A stretch of DNA of 64,000 nucleotides. Source: Allium sativum. Taxonomy: Eukaryota; Streptophyta; Magnoliopsida; Asparagales; Amaryllidaceae. This document shows positions 1 through 10,501 of the stretch, in pieces. The notes below the pieces were generated by a model. It saw only the letters and a program-made list of their open reading frames with translations, was not told the DNA's origin and made no database searches. Both the position numbers and the translations under genes were made by a program. Position 1 is the first letter of the stretch; every line of letters begins with the position of its first letter. The DNA is taken from the NCBI GenBank assembly GCA_030737875.1, contig CM060915.1:357365863-357429862 (forward strand), written 5' to 3'.

Positions 1-640
1 GGAAAAAAGTCATAGATACTCATAGAGTTTCGATAACATGCAGATCCTAAATCACTCGACGAGAAACAACAATCAATCGAAGTCAAGGAACGAATTGTAC
101 CAAAGATTCAAACATCGCGATTTGGGAAAGACCAAAACCCTAAAAACTAAGGTAGCCATTGAAAAGAGGAACCTACTTCATGAGACTTTGAAATAAAATA
201 GGGCCAACCTATTATGTTTTATAATCTTTTTAACAAGGGTTGTGTGTTGTTTATGTTAAGTTGTTTTAACTCTTGTATACCGTTCTTTTGTTTTCTAGTC
301 TATCTTTAAATTAGAGTTCTAACTATATGATTTATAGTTAGGGAAAATCTTATCTCGGGTTTAAGATCAATACAGGGTTTTGAGTGTAAAAAAGAACAAT
401 AGCAAGGGTCGCGAGTGTACAGGTGTTGTATGCGGGGTATTGTTTTAATGCTTAGTAAGAAACCTTGGGGAATGCAGCAGTAGGCAGGGGTTTGCCGAAG
501 TTGGATAAATACTGTGTTGTTTATTTCTACATTTACTTATTCTGCTGTGATTTGTGCAATGATATTTTTTTACATTCCGCAAAACTGCAATAAACCATAT
601 TCACCCTCTCTAGGGTTAATTTAGATCCTACAGACTATTG
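1..640. other. Unassigned, possibly the 3' part of a decayed copia LTR
   Basis: No open frame of note. The segment ends in a phrase around 595-632 (ttcaccctctctagggttaa followed by gatcctaca) that resembles the ends of long-LTR copia elements. No partner LTR, primer-binding site or coding domain lies beside it, so this is a weak suggestion only. Confidence 0.25.
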
Positions 641-649
641 GATTAGTTT

Positions 650-1279
650 GATTTAATCTAGATGACCTATTGATGCAAAACTATAAAATCTCCCTATAAA
701 AATACAACCTCTCCATCCTCCCCTCGGGAAGGCTATCGACCCACTCTACAGGTGGGTGGTCGGTGCATGGGTCGGCCCACCTTCTATAACGGCGGTCGAC
801 TCCATTTTTGGGGTTGAGCTAGGAGATTCTGGATCTCTAGCGATGTTGTTTCCTATTAATTTCTGAATTAATGGATTTGATTTCTTTTCTTATGTTGATT
901 ATATTTATCCCCTTTGCATATAAATATGTACACACGAATTCAAATCCTTGTGGAATATTCTTTTATGCCAACTAATATATTTTTGTATTCCAAATTTATA
1001 TCAATTCAATTTGGATTTCAGACCTTGTACGTAAACAATTTATGACTAAATTGTTTAATTAGTATCTTTTTGATACAGACTCCGTTTTTAGAAAATAAAA
1101 TATGAACACGGATCAGAATCTCTCCATGAACGCAATAACAATACTTTCGTGGCTAAATTTAAAATTATCCAAAATTCTTATTTTCATCCCACCGAATTTA
1201 TTAATTATTATTGTTGTTGTTATCAATATTTTATTTAGTTAACTATGTCTATTTGTGGTTTATTTTACGGGGTATTACA
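650..1279 (-). repeat. Degenerate gypsy LTR fragment related to the Tekay-2 LTR
   Basis: The right edge reads ttttacggggtattaca, close to the right edge of the Tekay-2 left LTR (ttttacggggtgttaca, ending at 42584). Both carry a GC-rich patch several hundred bases further in (735-830 here, 42101-42180 there) holding the shared string cggcggtcgac, and both carry a phrase like tttcgt(g/a)g(c/t)(t/c)aaatt before the terminal AT-rich stretch. No polypurine tract or coding sequence follows, so this is a solo or truncated LTR. The orientation is inferred from the match. Confidence 0.4.
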
Positions 1280-2637
1280 TATTCTATAGTTTTTGATTCA
1301 TTGCGTTAGCATCAATCTGAATCTTCCATCCTGATATTGTACGATCATCATTATGAACACTTGTCTAATAACATGTACTATATACAAAATATGTCTAGAT
1401 AATTATTAGTACATGCGTAAATATATTTATGTCATTACCTGAGGTAGTTACCATTAAAACTACCATCTATGGTATTAACACTCTAAAGTGGCAATAATCA
1501 AACAAACATTCATCATGCATATTAAATCACTCAGTGCGTCAATTATGTAGTATATAGTACTTCGACCATCGAATCCATTGAGATATCAGCAATTAATATC
1601 AATTAACTCTACTAGACTATAACTACGTTACATTATCAACATACTGTAATAAATAACACTGTCAAAGCCAAAACATCAACATGCACTAGGGTCGGGAAAA
1701 TCAGATCAAACGTTGACAAACTTTGATCCATTCTCATGCCCCTCCCTGTAAGGTGTACCAAAATCCTAAATACCAATAAATACTTTGTATACATTTTTTG
1801 TGGTATAATCCATCTATAAACTATTCATATAATTATCGTCAAAAGTCATCGAGGACTAGGGACTATCTTCGTCAATCGACATTTGTCATAAGATACCATA
1901 ATGTGTGTCCTATCCTCCTTCAATAGAACAGTCACATCAATACAACTCATCGTCATACCTTCTATGACCTGGAATTCTGCCATGCATTTTCAAAGCCATT
2001 GGTTTCCATTACAGAATCACCATCGTTGAATGACAAATAACTACATCGAAGCACCATATCCTTTCCTCAGTGACAAAATCATTGGTCGAAGAGCCATCAC
2101 GTTGAAACATTGCCAAATGAATAACCATATCCTACTACTTGAAGCCTCATCGCCATACATGTTAAAAATAGCCAAACTGACCATCATCAATGGTTATTGA
2201 TGTCGATCACTACATAGTAACTGATAATGGACATCAGATCGTGTATTCAACCAAAAATGGTTTAGTACAAATAAAGTGAAAACTTCTGTTTTTCGTTCTA
2301 AAATACAAGCATGCCATCTAGTCCATCTTCCATCTTCAGATCAGTCGCTATTCTCTAGTGCCCCTTTATCTTAGTATTAATCGGTATGCTTCAGTGCTCC
2401 TTCATCTTCGTATCAATCTGCATGCTTCAATATCAATCCACATGCTTCGATGCCCCTCCGTAAATTTATCTAAATCATTTGACTGTATCATTATCTGTGC
2501 ACTCAATTAATGTGCACTAAACTGTATCACATTCTTAAAGTCATCATGGCATGCATTTGATCGATATACCCTAAAATCTAACAATGTGATTTTTCTAATG
2601 CTATATCGCCTACTATCGTCGATTTAGCTAAACTAGT
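1280..2637. other. Unassigned non-coding sequence
   Basis: No frame longer than 60 codons and no recognisable domain on either strand. Around 2345-2460 a degenerate tandem pattern repeats (atgcttca...tgccc...catcttcgtatcaatc). The last bases before 2638 form the left target-site copy of Copia-1 (ctagt, 2633-2637). Confidence 0.5.
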
Positions 2638-2899
2638 TGTTGAAATATTATATTGTTAATGCTGTTGTAAGTGTGTGCATGGTGTTTGTGGTATACATAT
2701 TTAGTTAGTTAGTGATTTGATTGTTTTGTTTTTCATTTTGCTATTGATCTTTTATGTATAGGCTTTTATGATGTTGGGCCTTACTGGGCTGTGTGTGTTC
2801 GGGTTGTGCTATGTATATATATGAGTGGTAAAGGCTGAGGTAAATAATGTGAAGAAAGTTGCATTTGATTAAACAGTTTTCTTCTTTAATTTCATAACA
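2638..2899 (+). repeat. Copia-1 5' LTR
   Basis: 262 bp, from tgttgaaatatta to ttcataaca. A TATA-like run (atgtatatatatgag, 2811-2825) sits in the expected promoter position. The copy at 4691 is 269 bp and differs at many sites and by an expanded TA run. Confidence 0.9.
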
Positions 2900-2911
2900 T
2901 GGTATCAAAGT
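2900..2911 (+). other. Copia-1 primer-binding site
   Basis: The sequence tggtatcaaag begins immediately after the terminal CA of the LTR. It corresponds to the complement of the 3' end of plant initiator methionine tRNA, the usual primer for plant copia elements. Confidence 0.85.
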
Positions 2912-2966
2912 TTTCTGAACCTAAATAATCCAATTTAGATCCATTTACTCCTAATCAATTTCCATC

Positions 2967-3600
2967 ATGGCTGAGAGTAAATTGACTGTGGATATTATGC
3001 CGGAAATGTAGAAAATTACTGAATATAAATTGGGGGAATTGAATTATTTTGACTGGAGAAAAACTATTCGACTCTATCTTCGGAGCATTGACAAAGATAA
3101 TCACCTTCAGAAAGATCCACCTAAAGAGGATTTAGATGGAAAAGATGATCAGGTATGACTGAGTCATGCTATGTTGTTTCTTCAGATTTGAAATACCATT
3201 GATAGTAATATCATTAGCTTTATCAATCACTATGGTTTTGTGAAAGAGTTAATGAATTACCTGGAATTCTTATACTATGGTAAAGGAAATCTAAATAGGA
3301 TGTATGATATATGCAAGTCATTTTACCAAACAAAGAAGCAAGATCCGACGCTGATGAAATATTTTATGAATTTTAAGAAGGTATATGAGGAATTTAATCT
3401 ACTTCTTCCCATCAGTTCTAGTGTTAAAATTCAACAGCAACAACGTAAACAAATGGCAATTATGAGCTTCTTAGGTGGCCTTCCATCTGAGTTTGAGTCA
3501 ATCAAAGAACAAGTGTTGTCTGGATCGGATGTTACATCGTTATAGGAAGTAATTAGTAGAATTTTGAGAACTGAGAGTTCAAATGCTCAAGACACAACTG
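2967..3600 (+). pseudogene. gag: Copia-1 gag, N-terminal part
   Basis: The frame opens at ATG 2967 (MAESKLTVDIM...) and keeps the copia capsid pattern: a DW..TIRLYL stretch, a YLEFLYYGKGN stretch and FLGGLPSEFE. In-frame stops occur at 3009-3011, 3156-3158, 3189-3191 and 3543-3545. The long open stretch after 3240 has no ATG at its start and is simply the part between stops. Homology ends near 3600, before any zinc knuckle, where the internal deletion begins. In a working element this protein would form the virus-like particle in the cytoplasm. Confidence 0.8.
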
Positions 3601-3649
3601 CATGAAATAATTGGGCCCAGATTAGCCAGAGAAATTCAATCAAATTGTT

Positions 3650-4176
3650 GAGTCATTTGGAATTATCAAAATTAAGCTTGATCGCTCGGTATTTTATAAG
3701 AAATCTGAAATGGGGATTATTCTACTGGTTGTATATGTAAATGACATTGTCATTACTGGGAGTGATCAGGCATGTATCCTATCTTTGAAGCAGTTCATCT
3801 ACACACATTTTCATACAAAAGAATTAGGTGAATTGAGCTACTTTCTAGGTGTTAAAGTCATCAGAAATGATAAAGGAATCTTTATATCACAAAGAAAGTA
3901 TATATTGGATTTATTGAATAAAACAGGTAAACTTGGTGTGAAGCCAGTCAAGACACCAGTGATGCCAAATGTTAGTCTTGCATTAAAGGGAAATCATTTG
4001 GTGATCCTAAGAGATATAGAAGGGTGGTTGGAAAACTCAGATATCTTACTGTAATTAGTCTTGACGTATCATATGCTATAAGCGTTGTGAGGCCATTTAT
4101 GTGTGCGCCTAATATACAACAGTGGAAAGCAGTGAAGAAAATTCTAAAGTATCATAAAGGAATCATTGGACAATGA
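3650..4176 (+). pseudogene. pol: Copia-1 reverse transcriptase, C-terminal part
   Basis: From about 3656 the frame reads FGIIKLKLDRSVFYKK, then LLVVYVNDIVITGSD, then ELGELSYFLGVKVI, the palm and connection of copia reverse transcriptase. The catalytic YVDD box is YVND here (3734-3745), so the second-to-last metal-binding aspartate is replaced. The frame continues to 4054. The following connection sequence (about 4055-4176) is in another frame and ends at a TGA at 4174. The N-terminal palm and fingers are absent because of the internal deletion. It cannot encode an active enzyme. Confidence 0.85.
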
Positions 4177-4570
4177 CTGATGTATTCAAACCATCACCAC
4201 ACTAGAGTAGAGTGTTTCTCTGATGCTGATTGGGCAGGTTCAAGGGTTGACAGAAAATCAACTTCAGGCTATTGTGTGTTCGTGGATGGAAACTTTATTT
4301 CCTGGAAAAGTAAGAAGAAAAATATAGTTGCATGGTCAAGTACTGAATCTGAGTACATGGCAATGGCCAAGGCAGTGCGTGAAATTATGTCGGTGGATCA
4401 TCTAATGACTGAATTAGGGTTAAAAGTTGAAAACCCAATTGTGTTGAATTGTGATAACCAAGCAGCTTTGCTATAGTTTCAGATTCTGTTTTCATGAGAG
4501 GACAAAGCATATTGAAGTGGATTGTCATTTTGTGAGAGAGAAAATTCAACAAGGAGTTGTGTGCCAAAGC
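4177..4570 (+). pseudogene. pol: Copia-1 RNase H
   Basis: An open stretch from 4180 to 4476 covers the copia RNase H domain: VECFSDADWAG (first Asp), RKSTSGYCVF, ISWKSKK, SSTESEYMA (Glu) and NCDNQAA (Asp). The stop after NCDNQAALL cuts off the tail that leads into the ARTKHIE-type motif; remnants of it (RTKHIEVDCH) are readable in another frame to about 4540. All catalytic acidic residues are kept, which suggests this part decayed late or by chance escaped. Confidence 0.85.
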
Positions 4571-4681
4571 ATGTAGGAATAGGGGAACAAGTAGCTAACT
4601 TGTTTACCAAAGTTATCGACGAATATAAGATTAAGTATTTGTGTAGCAAGTTGGGCATGGTGAATTTACATGCTTCAACTT

Positions 4682-4959
4682 GAGGGGGAGTGTTGCAAGA
4701 TTATGCTGTTTGTGTTGTTGTAAGTGTGGGCATGGTGTTTATGGTGTGCATATTTAGTTAGTCGGTGATTTGTTTGTTTTGTTATTTTCATTTTGCTGTT
4801 GTTCTTTTATGTGCGGGCTGTTATGACATTTTTCCTTATGGGTTGTGTGTGTCCAGGTTGTGCTATATATATATATATATATGAGTTGTAAAGGTAGAAG
4901 TAAATAATATGAAGAAAGTTGCATTCGATCAAACACTTTTCATCTATAATTTCATAACA
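4682..4959 (+). repeat. Copia-1 polypurine tract and 3' LTR
   Basis: The tract gagggggag (4682-4690) directly precedes the LTR, which starts tgttgcaagattatg at 4691 and ends ttcataaca at 4959. The TATA region has grown into a TA run (4863-4882) not seen in the 5' copy. Confidence 0.9.
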
Positions 4960-5196
4960 CTAGCAAATAATCAATTATCAGCTAATAATAATTGAAATGT
5001 CTAAATTAGCATACAAACATCCATAAGATATACATAAAATGAATAGAATCTACATAAAGTGACTAATATAGAACTAATTTTAAAATGGCCTAAATCTAGC
5101 AACATTACGAAAATAGTGCATTAGCAAGAAAAATATGATATTTGATTCAGAAAATTGCTTTTTAACTTTTTATAAAATAATGTTGTGAGTAGAAGT

Positions 5197-5743
5197 TGTA
5201 TATATGTAAATATGTATATAGTATCATGGTTTGTAAGTATGCTATCGACATCAAGCTGTTAACAAACAACTTGGTGTCGACACCAAAGCCAAGAAGGCAA
5301 CACCGGTGTTGAAGTCTAGTGTTGAAGTCAATACTAAGGATGCAACACCGATACCAGGAAGGTGGTATCAAAGCTGAAGACAATACCGAAGACGAACAAG
5401 GTAACATCGAAGCCAAAGCCAATAAAAAGCAACACCGAAACTAAGAATCCGAAACCAAGAAACTGGAACCAAAAATCCGAAACTAAAGAACTAATAATAA
5501 GAAGCTGAGAAGGCGAAGCCGATAATGAAGCTTGTGGCTATGCCAACACTGAAGGAAATACCAAAAGCAAGTTGATCTGGTACCAAAAGAACGATACCAA
5601 GGGAAAAAAGGGATAATGGTATTAATGTAAATAGATACCCATTGTATTTTTCCTAGGTGTATCTCAGATTTGAACTTAGTGAGAAAAAGTTTATTTTCTC
5701 TTCCATTTTCATTTCCATGTCCATGTCTTCTTAGTTTATAACA
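5197..5743 (+). repeat. Copia-2 5' LTR
   Basis: About 547 bp ending ttagtttataaca. The centre (about 5260-5560) is an imperfect short-period array of accgaagcc / aaccaagaa type units on the plus strand, also present in the 3' LTR. Compared with the 3' LTR it lacks the short segment holding the TATA box (near 5650). The left edge is set by alignment with the 3' LTR and may be off by a few bases. Confidence 0.8.
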
Positions 5744-5755
5744 TGGTACCAGAGC
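5744..5755 (+). other. Copia-2 primer-binding site
   Basis: tggtaccagagc follows the LTR end directly. It is the initiator methionine tRNA complement with one change from the usual tggtatcagagc. Confidence 0.8.
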
Positions 5756-5814
5756 TTCGATCCTTGAATTAATTTCAAGATCTCAAACCTATTTTCCAAC
5801 CTTACTCGTGAATC

Positions 5815-6675
5815 ATGGGAGAAACAAAATCCGTGATGCAAATCATGCCAATGATTTCTAAGATAATCAAGCACAAATTGAGTGAATCGAATTACTTCGA
5901 TTGGAGTAAAACAATTCGACTGTATTTATAGAGTATTGATCGACGTAATCATCTAGTTGAAGATCCACAAAAGCCGATCCATCTGATAAGGATGCAGTAC
6001 TGTATCTCTGGGATGATGCTCGTTCCTTCAAATCCGAAATACAATTTAGGGTGATATCATCAGTTTGGTGAATCACTGTGAGTTTGGAAAGAACTTATGG
6101 ATTTTTTAGAGTTTTTATTTTCTAGAAAAGGAAATACAAACCGAATGTATGAGATATGCAATCATTTTATCGAGTGGAGAAACAAGATCAATCACTAACG
6201 AATTATTTTATGACATTTATGAAGATTTATGAAGAGTTTAATTTGCTACTTCCTATCAATGTTGCTGATGTTAAAGTACAATAGAAGCAGAGGGAACAAA
6301 TGGCTATTATTAGTTTTTTGGCAGATCTACCATCTGAGAATCAATATGCTAAATCTCAAGTTTTATCTGGATCAGATGTGACATCATTGCATGATATTTT
6401 CAGGAGGATTCTTATAACTGAAATCTTTAGTTCAAATTCAACTCCATCAACTCAACACAACAATGCTTTGTTTGGTATAGCTAATAAACATCAACCATGG
6501 AAACCTAATCAGAACTCATACAAAAGGGAGGTTAGTATGCATGGATATGGGAATCAGACGGTGAAGTCATGTGCACATTGCAAGAAACAAGGGCATACTA
6601 AATTTGAATGTTGGAAGCTACAGAATAAGCGGAAACTGGATGGAAATCAACAAGCAGCTAATGTTGTGAAAACTC
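5815..6675 (+). pseudogene. gag: Copia-2 gag
   Basis: The frame starts at ATG 5815 (MGETKSVMQIMP) with the DW..TIRLYL capsid signature and hits an in-frame TAG at 5929-5931. More shifts follow until the C-terminal half, which is open from 6300: FLADLPSE, VLSGSDVTSL, then a CCHC zinc knuckle CAHCKKQGHTKFEC with perfect CX2CX4HX4C spacing. The knuckle would bind the element RNA during packaging. The first half parallels Copia-1 gag closely. Confidence 0.85.
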
Positions 6676-6987
6676 AAGATCATGCGAACCAAAATGTTAT
6701 GATTTCAGTTGAGGAATTTGCAATATTTACTGAATATCATAATGGTCTCAAAAATTCAGTTCAATCCACTTCAACCATTGCGTATAACTGCATTTTTGCC
6801 AATCTAAGGAGAGATCAATGGATCATTGATTCTGGTGGTACAGATAATATGATAGGTAATCGTACTCTTTTCTGGAGTTTTCAATCACAAACTCCTACTC
6901 ATAATGCCCCTTTAGCTGATGGTTCTTTACACATTCAAGGGTTTGGAACAACAAGTCCAACCTATCCATCTTCTCTGTCAACATCTG

Positions 6988-6990
<3 letters not shown>
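6676..6990 (+). pseudogene. pol: Copia-2 protease
   Basis: In the same open frame as the gag C-terminus, QWIIDSGGTDNMIG marks the aspartic protease active site (family consensus DSGATDHM); the catalytic Asp and Gly are kept. The domain continues (TPTHNAPLADGS, IQGFGT) until the frame runs into the TA microsatellite at 6991. The enzyme would cleave the Gag-Pol polyprotein. Confidence 0.75.

Positions 6991-7033
<43 letters not shown>
6991..7033. repeat. (TA)n microsatellite inside pol
   Basis: About 21 uninterrupted TA units between the protease and the integrase zinc domain. Translation gives a meaningless alternating Tyr-Ile tail, so the expansion happened after the element lost function or helped destroy it. 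Confidence 0.95.
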
Positions 7034-7035
<2 letters not shown>

Positions 7036-7125
7036 AAACTCGCATTCAATCTGCTCTCTATTAGTTAAATAACAGAACAATTAAATTGTTCTATCTCATT
7101 CTTTCCCTCTTATTGTATATTTCAA

Positions 7126-8340
7126 GATCTTATGACTCAGGAAATTATTGGTATAGAGTGTGAGTTAATGGGACTGTATGTACTTGATGTTCCTTCTGCA
7201 AATCAGCAATCATGCGTTTATTCAAGTATTTCTCAAGCCTTAAAGACACACTGTCAATTAGGAAATCCATCTTTACCCTTTCTTAAGAAATTGTGTCCAC
7301 AATTTAAATCATTATAGTCATTGAACTGTGAATCATGTCAGTATGCTAAACATCATCATCTAAGTTTGAGTCCTAGAATGGATAAAAGAGATATTTGTCC
7401 TTTTGAACTTGTTCATTCTGATAGTTGGGGTCCATCATCTATGATTTCTAAACCAGGGTTTAGATACTTTGTTACCTTTGTAGATGATTATTGATGTATG
7501 ACTTGGTTGTTTCTTATGAAAAACGATCTGAGTTGTATTCAATATTTTTCATTTCATGTTGAAATCAAAACTCAATTTAATACTTCTGTTAAAACTCTAA
7601 GGAGTGAGAATGCAAAGGAGTATACTTTGAGTTTATTTCAAACTTACATGAGTCACAATGGAATGCTACATGAAAAATCTTGTGTTGATACAGCACCTTA
7701 AAATGAAGTTGCTGAAAGAAAGAACAGACATTTGCTTGAAACAGCATGTGCACTGTTATTCCATATGAACGCGTCTAAAAGTTTATGGGCTGATGCTGTT
7801 TACACAACATGTTTATTTAATAAATCGTATGCCTTCAGCTGTTCTTAATAGTGATATAGCATACTTAGTTCTCTTCCCTTACAAATCCCTACGTCCTATT
7901 AAGCCAGAAATGTATGGTTGTACATGTTTTGTTCGAGATGCCAAACCATACATATCTGAACTTGATCCAAAATCTTTCAAGTGTTTATTCCTTGGTTATT
8001 CTCATTTTCAAAAAGGATATAGTTTATTTTATCCCTCTCTAAATAAATATCTTATATCCATTGATGTTACTTTCATTGAAGAAACACCATTTTTTCGGTC
8101 ATCATCAAGCTTAACCTATCAAAGTCAGGAAAGTCAAGGGGAGAATGTTGATTTTCTTGTGTATGAAATAACACATTCTATACAAGAAGAGAACAATATT
8201 AATAGTTCTGTTGAAGCAAGTCTATCACCTTCTCATGATGCATCTGATGCAATTCCTCAACTTGAAAATGAACCCGTTTCTACATTTAATCCCGAAACTG
8301 ATCTTCCTATTGCTCTATGGAAGGGAACGTCAGTGTACAT
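7126..8340 (+). pseudogene. pol: Copia-2 integrase
   Basis: The pre-integrase zinc region is recognisable (LGNPSLPFLKKL, then C-E-S-C from 7327). The catalytic core has the first Asp at 7420-7422 (HSDSWGP) and an in-frame TGA at 7492-7494. The second catalytic position reads LRSENAKEY, Glu for the usual Asp (7606-7608). A TAA at 7699-7701 stands where NEVAERKNRHLLE is normally preceded by Gln; the catalytic Glu is kept. The C-terminal part is open at 7793-8368 (YLINRMPSAVL, GCTCFVRD, FLGYSHFQKGY). Inactive on several counts. Confidence 0.85.
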
Positions 8341-8368
8341 ATCCCATCTCTTCATTTGTTTCATATAA

Positions 8369-9200
8369 ACATTTGTCCTCATCAACTCATTCACTTATAC
8401 GTTCTCTTGAATCTATTTCTATACCTAAAGCTATTGGGAAAGCATTATCAAATCCTGGATGGCAAGCTTCCATGGTTGAATAAATGATTGCTCTTGTAGA
8501 GAATGAAACATGGAGTCTAATTCGATTACCTGAAAATAAGAGACCTACTGGGTGTAAGTGGGAATTCATTGTAAAAACAAACTATGATGGTTCAATTGGT
8601 AGATTGGAGGCACGATTGGTTACAAAAGGATATGCACAAACCAATGGAGTGGATTATTCTGACACTTTCCCCAGTAGCAAAGCTAACTTCTATTCGAATG
8701 TTTATTTCATTTGTAGCAACATATAACTAGAAATTGTTCCAACTTGATATAAAGAATGCATTTCTTTACGGTGACTTAGAAGAACAAGTTTATACGATTC
8801 ATCCCCCTGGTTTCGTAGCATAAGGAAAGAGTGGTCTAGTGTGCAAGTTCAAGAAGACACTGTACGGATTAAAACAGAGTCATATAGCTTGGTTGGAAAG
8901 TTTAGTAATGCAATAGAAACCTTTGGAATGGTGAAGAATGAATGTGATCATTCAATGTTCCATAAGAACAAAAAATATGGCATTGTTATACTTGTGGTTT
9001 ATGTTGATGATATCATGATAACTGATAGTGATGAACAAGGTATTTTATCTCTTTAAACCTTTATTTACAGCCAGTTTCACACCAAGATTTAGGAGACTTG
9101 AAGTATTTCCTAGGTATGGAAATTACAAGAAACAATGGTAGACTTGTTATGTCTCAACATAAGTACATTCTTGATTTGCTGGAAGATCTGGAAGTCTAGG
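8369..9200 (+). pseudogene. pol: Copia-2 reverse transcriptase
   Basis: Begins with the linker SIPKAIGKALSNPGWQASM and the fingers (ENETWSLI, KRPTGCKWEF, RLEARLVTKGYAQTNGVDYSDTF). A TAA at 8481-8483 and shifts around 8700-8840 break it. The palm returns at 8841 with the catalytic box YVDD intact at 9000-9011, then TAA at 9054-9056. The connection (LGDLKYFLGMEI type) is readable to about 9200. Confidence 0.85.
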
Positions 9201-9940
9201 TGTTAAACGTAGCAGCACTCCTATTCCATTGAATTGTAATACTATAGAAAACGGTGAGTTGTTCAAAGATCTAGAAAAGTATAGAAGGTTGGTAGGGAAA
9301 TTGAACTACCTAATTGTGACACGACCTCACATTGCTTTTGCTACTAGTGTTGCAAGCCAGTTTATGGTATCTTCTACTATGTATCATTGGAGAATACTAA
9401 AGAATATATTGAGTTCTCTTAAGGTAACTATTAGGCAAGGAATTGAGTACAAGAATCATGGACATGCAAGAGTTGAGCGTTTCTACGATGTTGATTGGGA
9501 AGGAACAAAGCTAGATAGGAAGTGTATCTTTGGATTTTGTGTATTTCTAGGAGGAAATTGATTTCTTGGAAAAGCAAGAAACAAAATGTTGTCTCTAAAT
9601 CGAGTGCTGAATCTGAATATAGAGCTACGACTAAGGCAATCTATGAAGTGATGTGTGTGGACCACCTTATACATGAAGTTGGAACAAATATTGCCAATAA
9701 CTCTATATTGTGACAATCAGGCTGCAATTCATATTGCATCCAATACAATGTTTCATTAGAGAACAAAACATATTGAAGTGAATTGTGACTTCATTAGAGA
9801 GTAGGTTCAACATGGTCTGGTTCTAATGGAGCATATTAAGACCAAGGAACATGTGGTTGATATATTACAAAAGCACTGAGTGGTGCTAGAATCAAGTATT
9901 TGTGTAACAAGTTGGGCATGATTAATATCTATGCACCAAC
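9201..9940 (+). pseudogene. pol: Copia-2 RNase H
   Basis: An open stretch 9229-9561 covers the connection (LEKYRRLVGKLNYL, TRPHIAFATSVASQF) and the start of RNase H (VERFYDVDWEGTKLDRK). A frame change near 9550 leads to LISWKSKKQNVVSKSSAESEYRA at about 9555-9630. The remaining tail (RTKHIEVNCDF) has stops. The usual DWAG is DWEG. Confidence 0.8.
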
Positions 9941-9942
9941 TT

Positions 9943-10501
9943 GAGGGGGAGTATTACATAAATATGTATGTAGGATCATGGTTTGAAATATGCTATCTGC
10001 ATCAAGCTGTTGGAACAAACAGCTTGGTGCCGACACCAAAGCCAAAAGGGCAACACTGGAGTTGAAGACAATACTAAGGATGCAACAACGAAGGCGGTAC
10101 CAAAGCTGAAGACAGTACCGAAGCCAAAGAAGGTAACACCGAAGCCAAAGCCAATAAAATGGAAACACTAAAACTAAGAATCCAAAACCAAGAAACCGGA
10201 ACCAAGAAGGCAAAATCAAAGAACCAATAACAAGAAACTGAAACCAAGAAGCTGAGAAGAAGAAGCTGATAATGAAACCTGTGAATATGCTAACACCGAA
10301 GGCAATACCAAGAGCAAGTTGATTCGGTACCAGAAGAACGATACCAAGGGAAAAAATGGATAGTGTTATTAATGTAAATAGTTACCCATTGTATTTTGCC
10401 TATAAATATAGGCAGTGTACCTCAGATTTGAACTTAACGAGAAAAATTCTAATTTCTCTTCCATTTTTATTTCCACGTCCATGTCTTCTTAGTTTATAAT
10501 A
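9943..10501 (+). repeat. Copia-2 polypurine tract and 3' LTR
   Basis: The tract gagggggag (9943-9951) is followed by the LTR to 10501. A clean TATA box (tataaatata, 10401-10410) is present here. The central purine-rich array parallels that of the 5' LTR; a 62-codon Lys/Pro-rich frame through it (9983-10171) is a by-product of the repeat. Confidence 0.85.

Larger units (their letters stand above)
2638..4959 (+). mobile_element. Copia-1: internally deleted Ty1/copia retrotransposon
   Basis: Two similar LTRs (2638-2899 and 4691-4959) with TG...CA ends enclose 1.8 kb. A methionine-tRNA type primer-binding site follows the left LTR and a polypurine tract precedes the right one. Flanking 5-mers are ctagt and ctagc, a target duplication with one change. 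Inside are the N-terminal gag half, then directly the C-terminal part of reverse transcriptase and RNase H. The gag C-terminus, protease, integrase and most of reverse transcriptase are missing. With diverged LTRs and many stops it is an old non-autonomous relic. Its proteins resemble those of Copia-2, so the two are probably the same lineage. Confidence 0.9.
5197..10501 (+). mobile_element. Copia-2: decayed full-length Ty1/copia retrotransposon
   Basis: Similar LTRs (about 5197-5743 and 9952-10501), a primer-binding site and a polypurine tract enclose 4.2 kb. The interior follows the copia order: gag with zinc knuckle, protease, integrase, reverse transcriptase, RNase H. Stops and frameshifts break every domain, and a TA microsatellite sits between protease and integrase. 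The LTR edges are worn: the right LTR begins TA instead of TG and ends ATAATA instead of ATAACA, and no clear target duplication was found. It is old and lies 237 bp after Copia-1 in the same orientation. Confidence 0.9.

Noticed and set aside
6900..7080. Tyr-Ile repeat tails on both strands.
   Set aside because: Pure translation of the TA microsatellite.
9983..10171. 62-codon Lys/Pro-rich frame in the Copia-2 3' LTR.
   Set aside because: It is a translation of the accgaagcc-type repeat and is not open in the 5' LTR.
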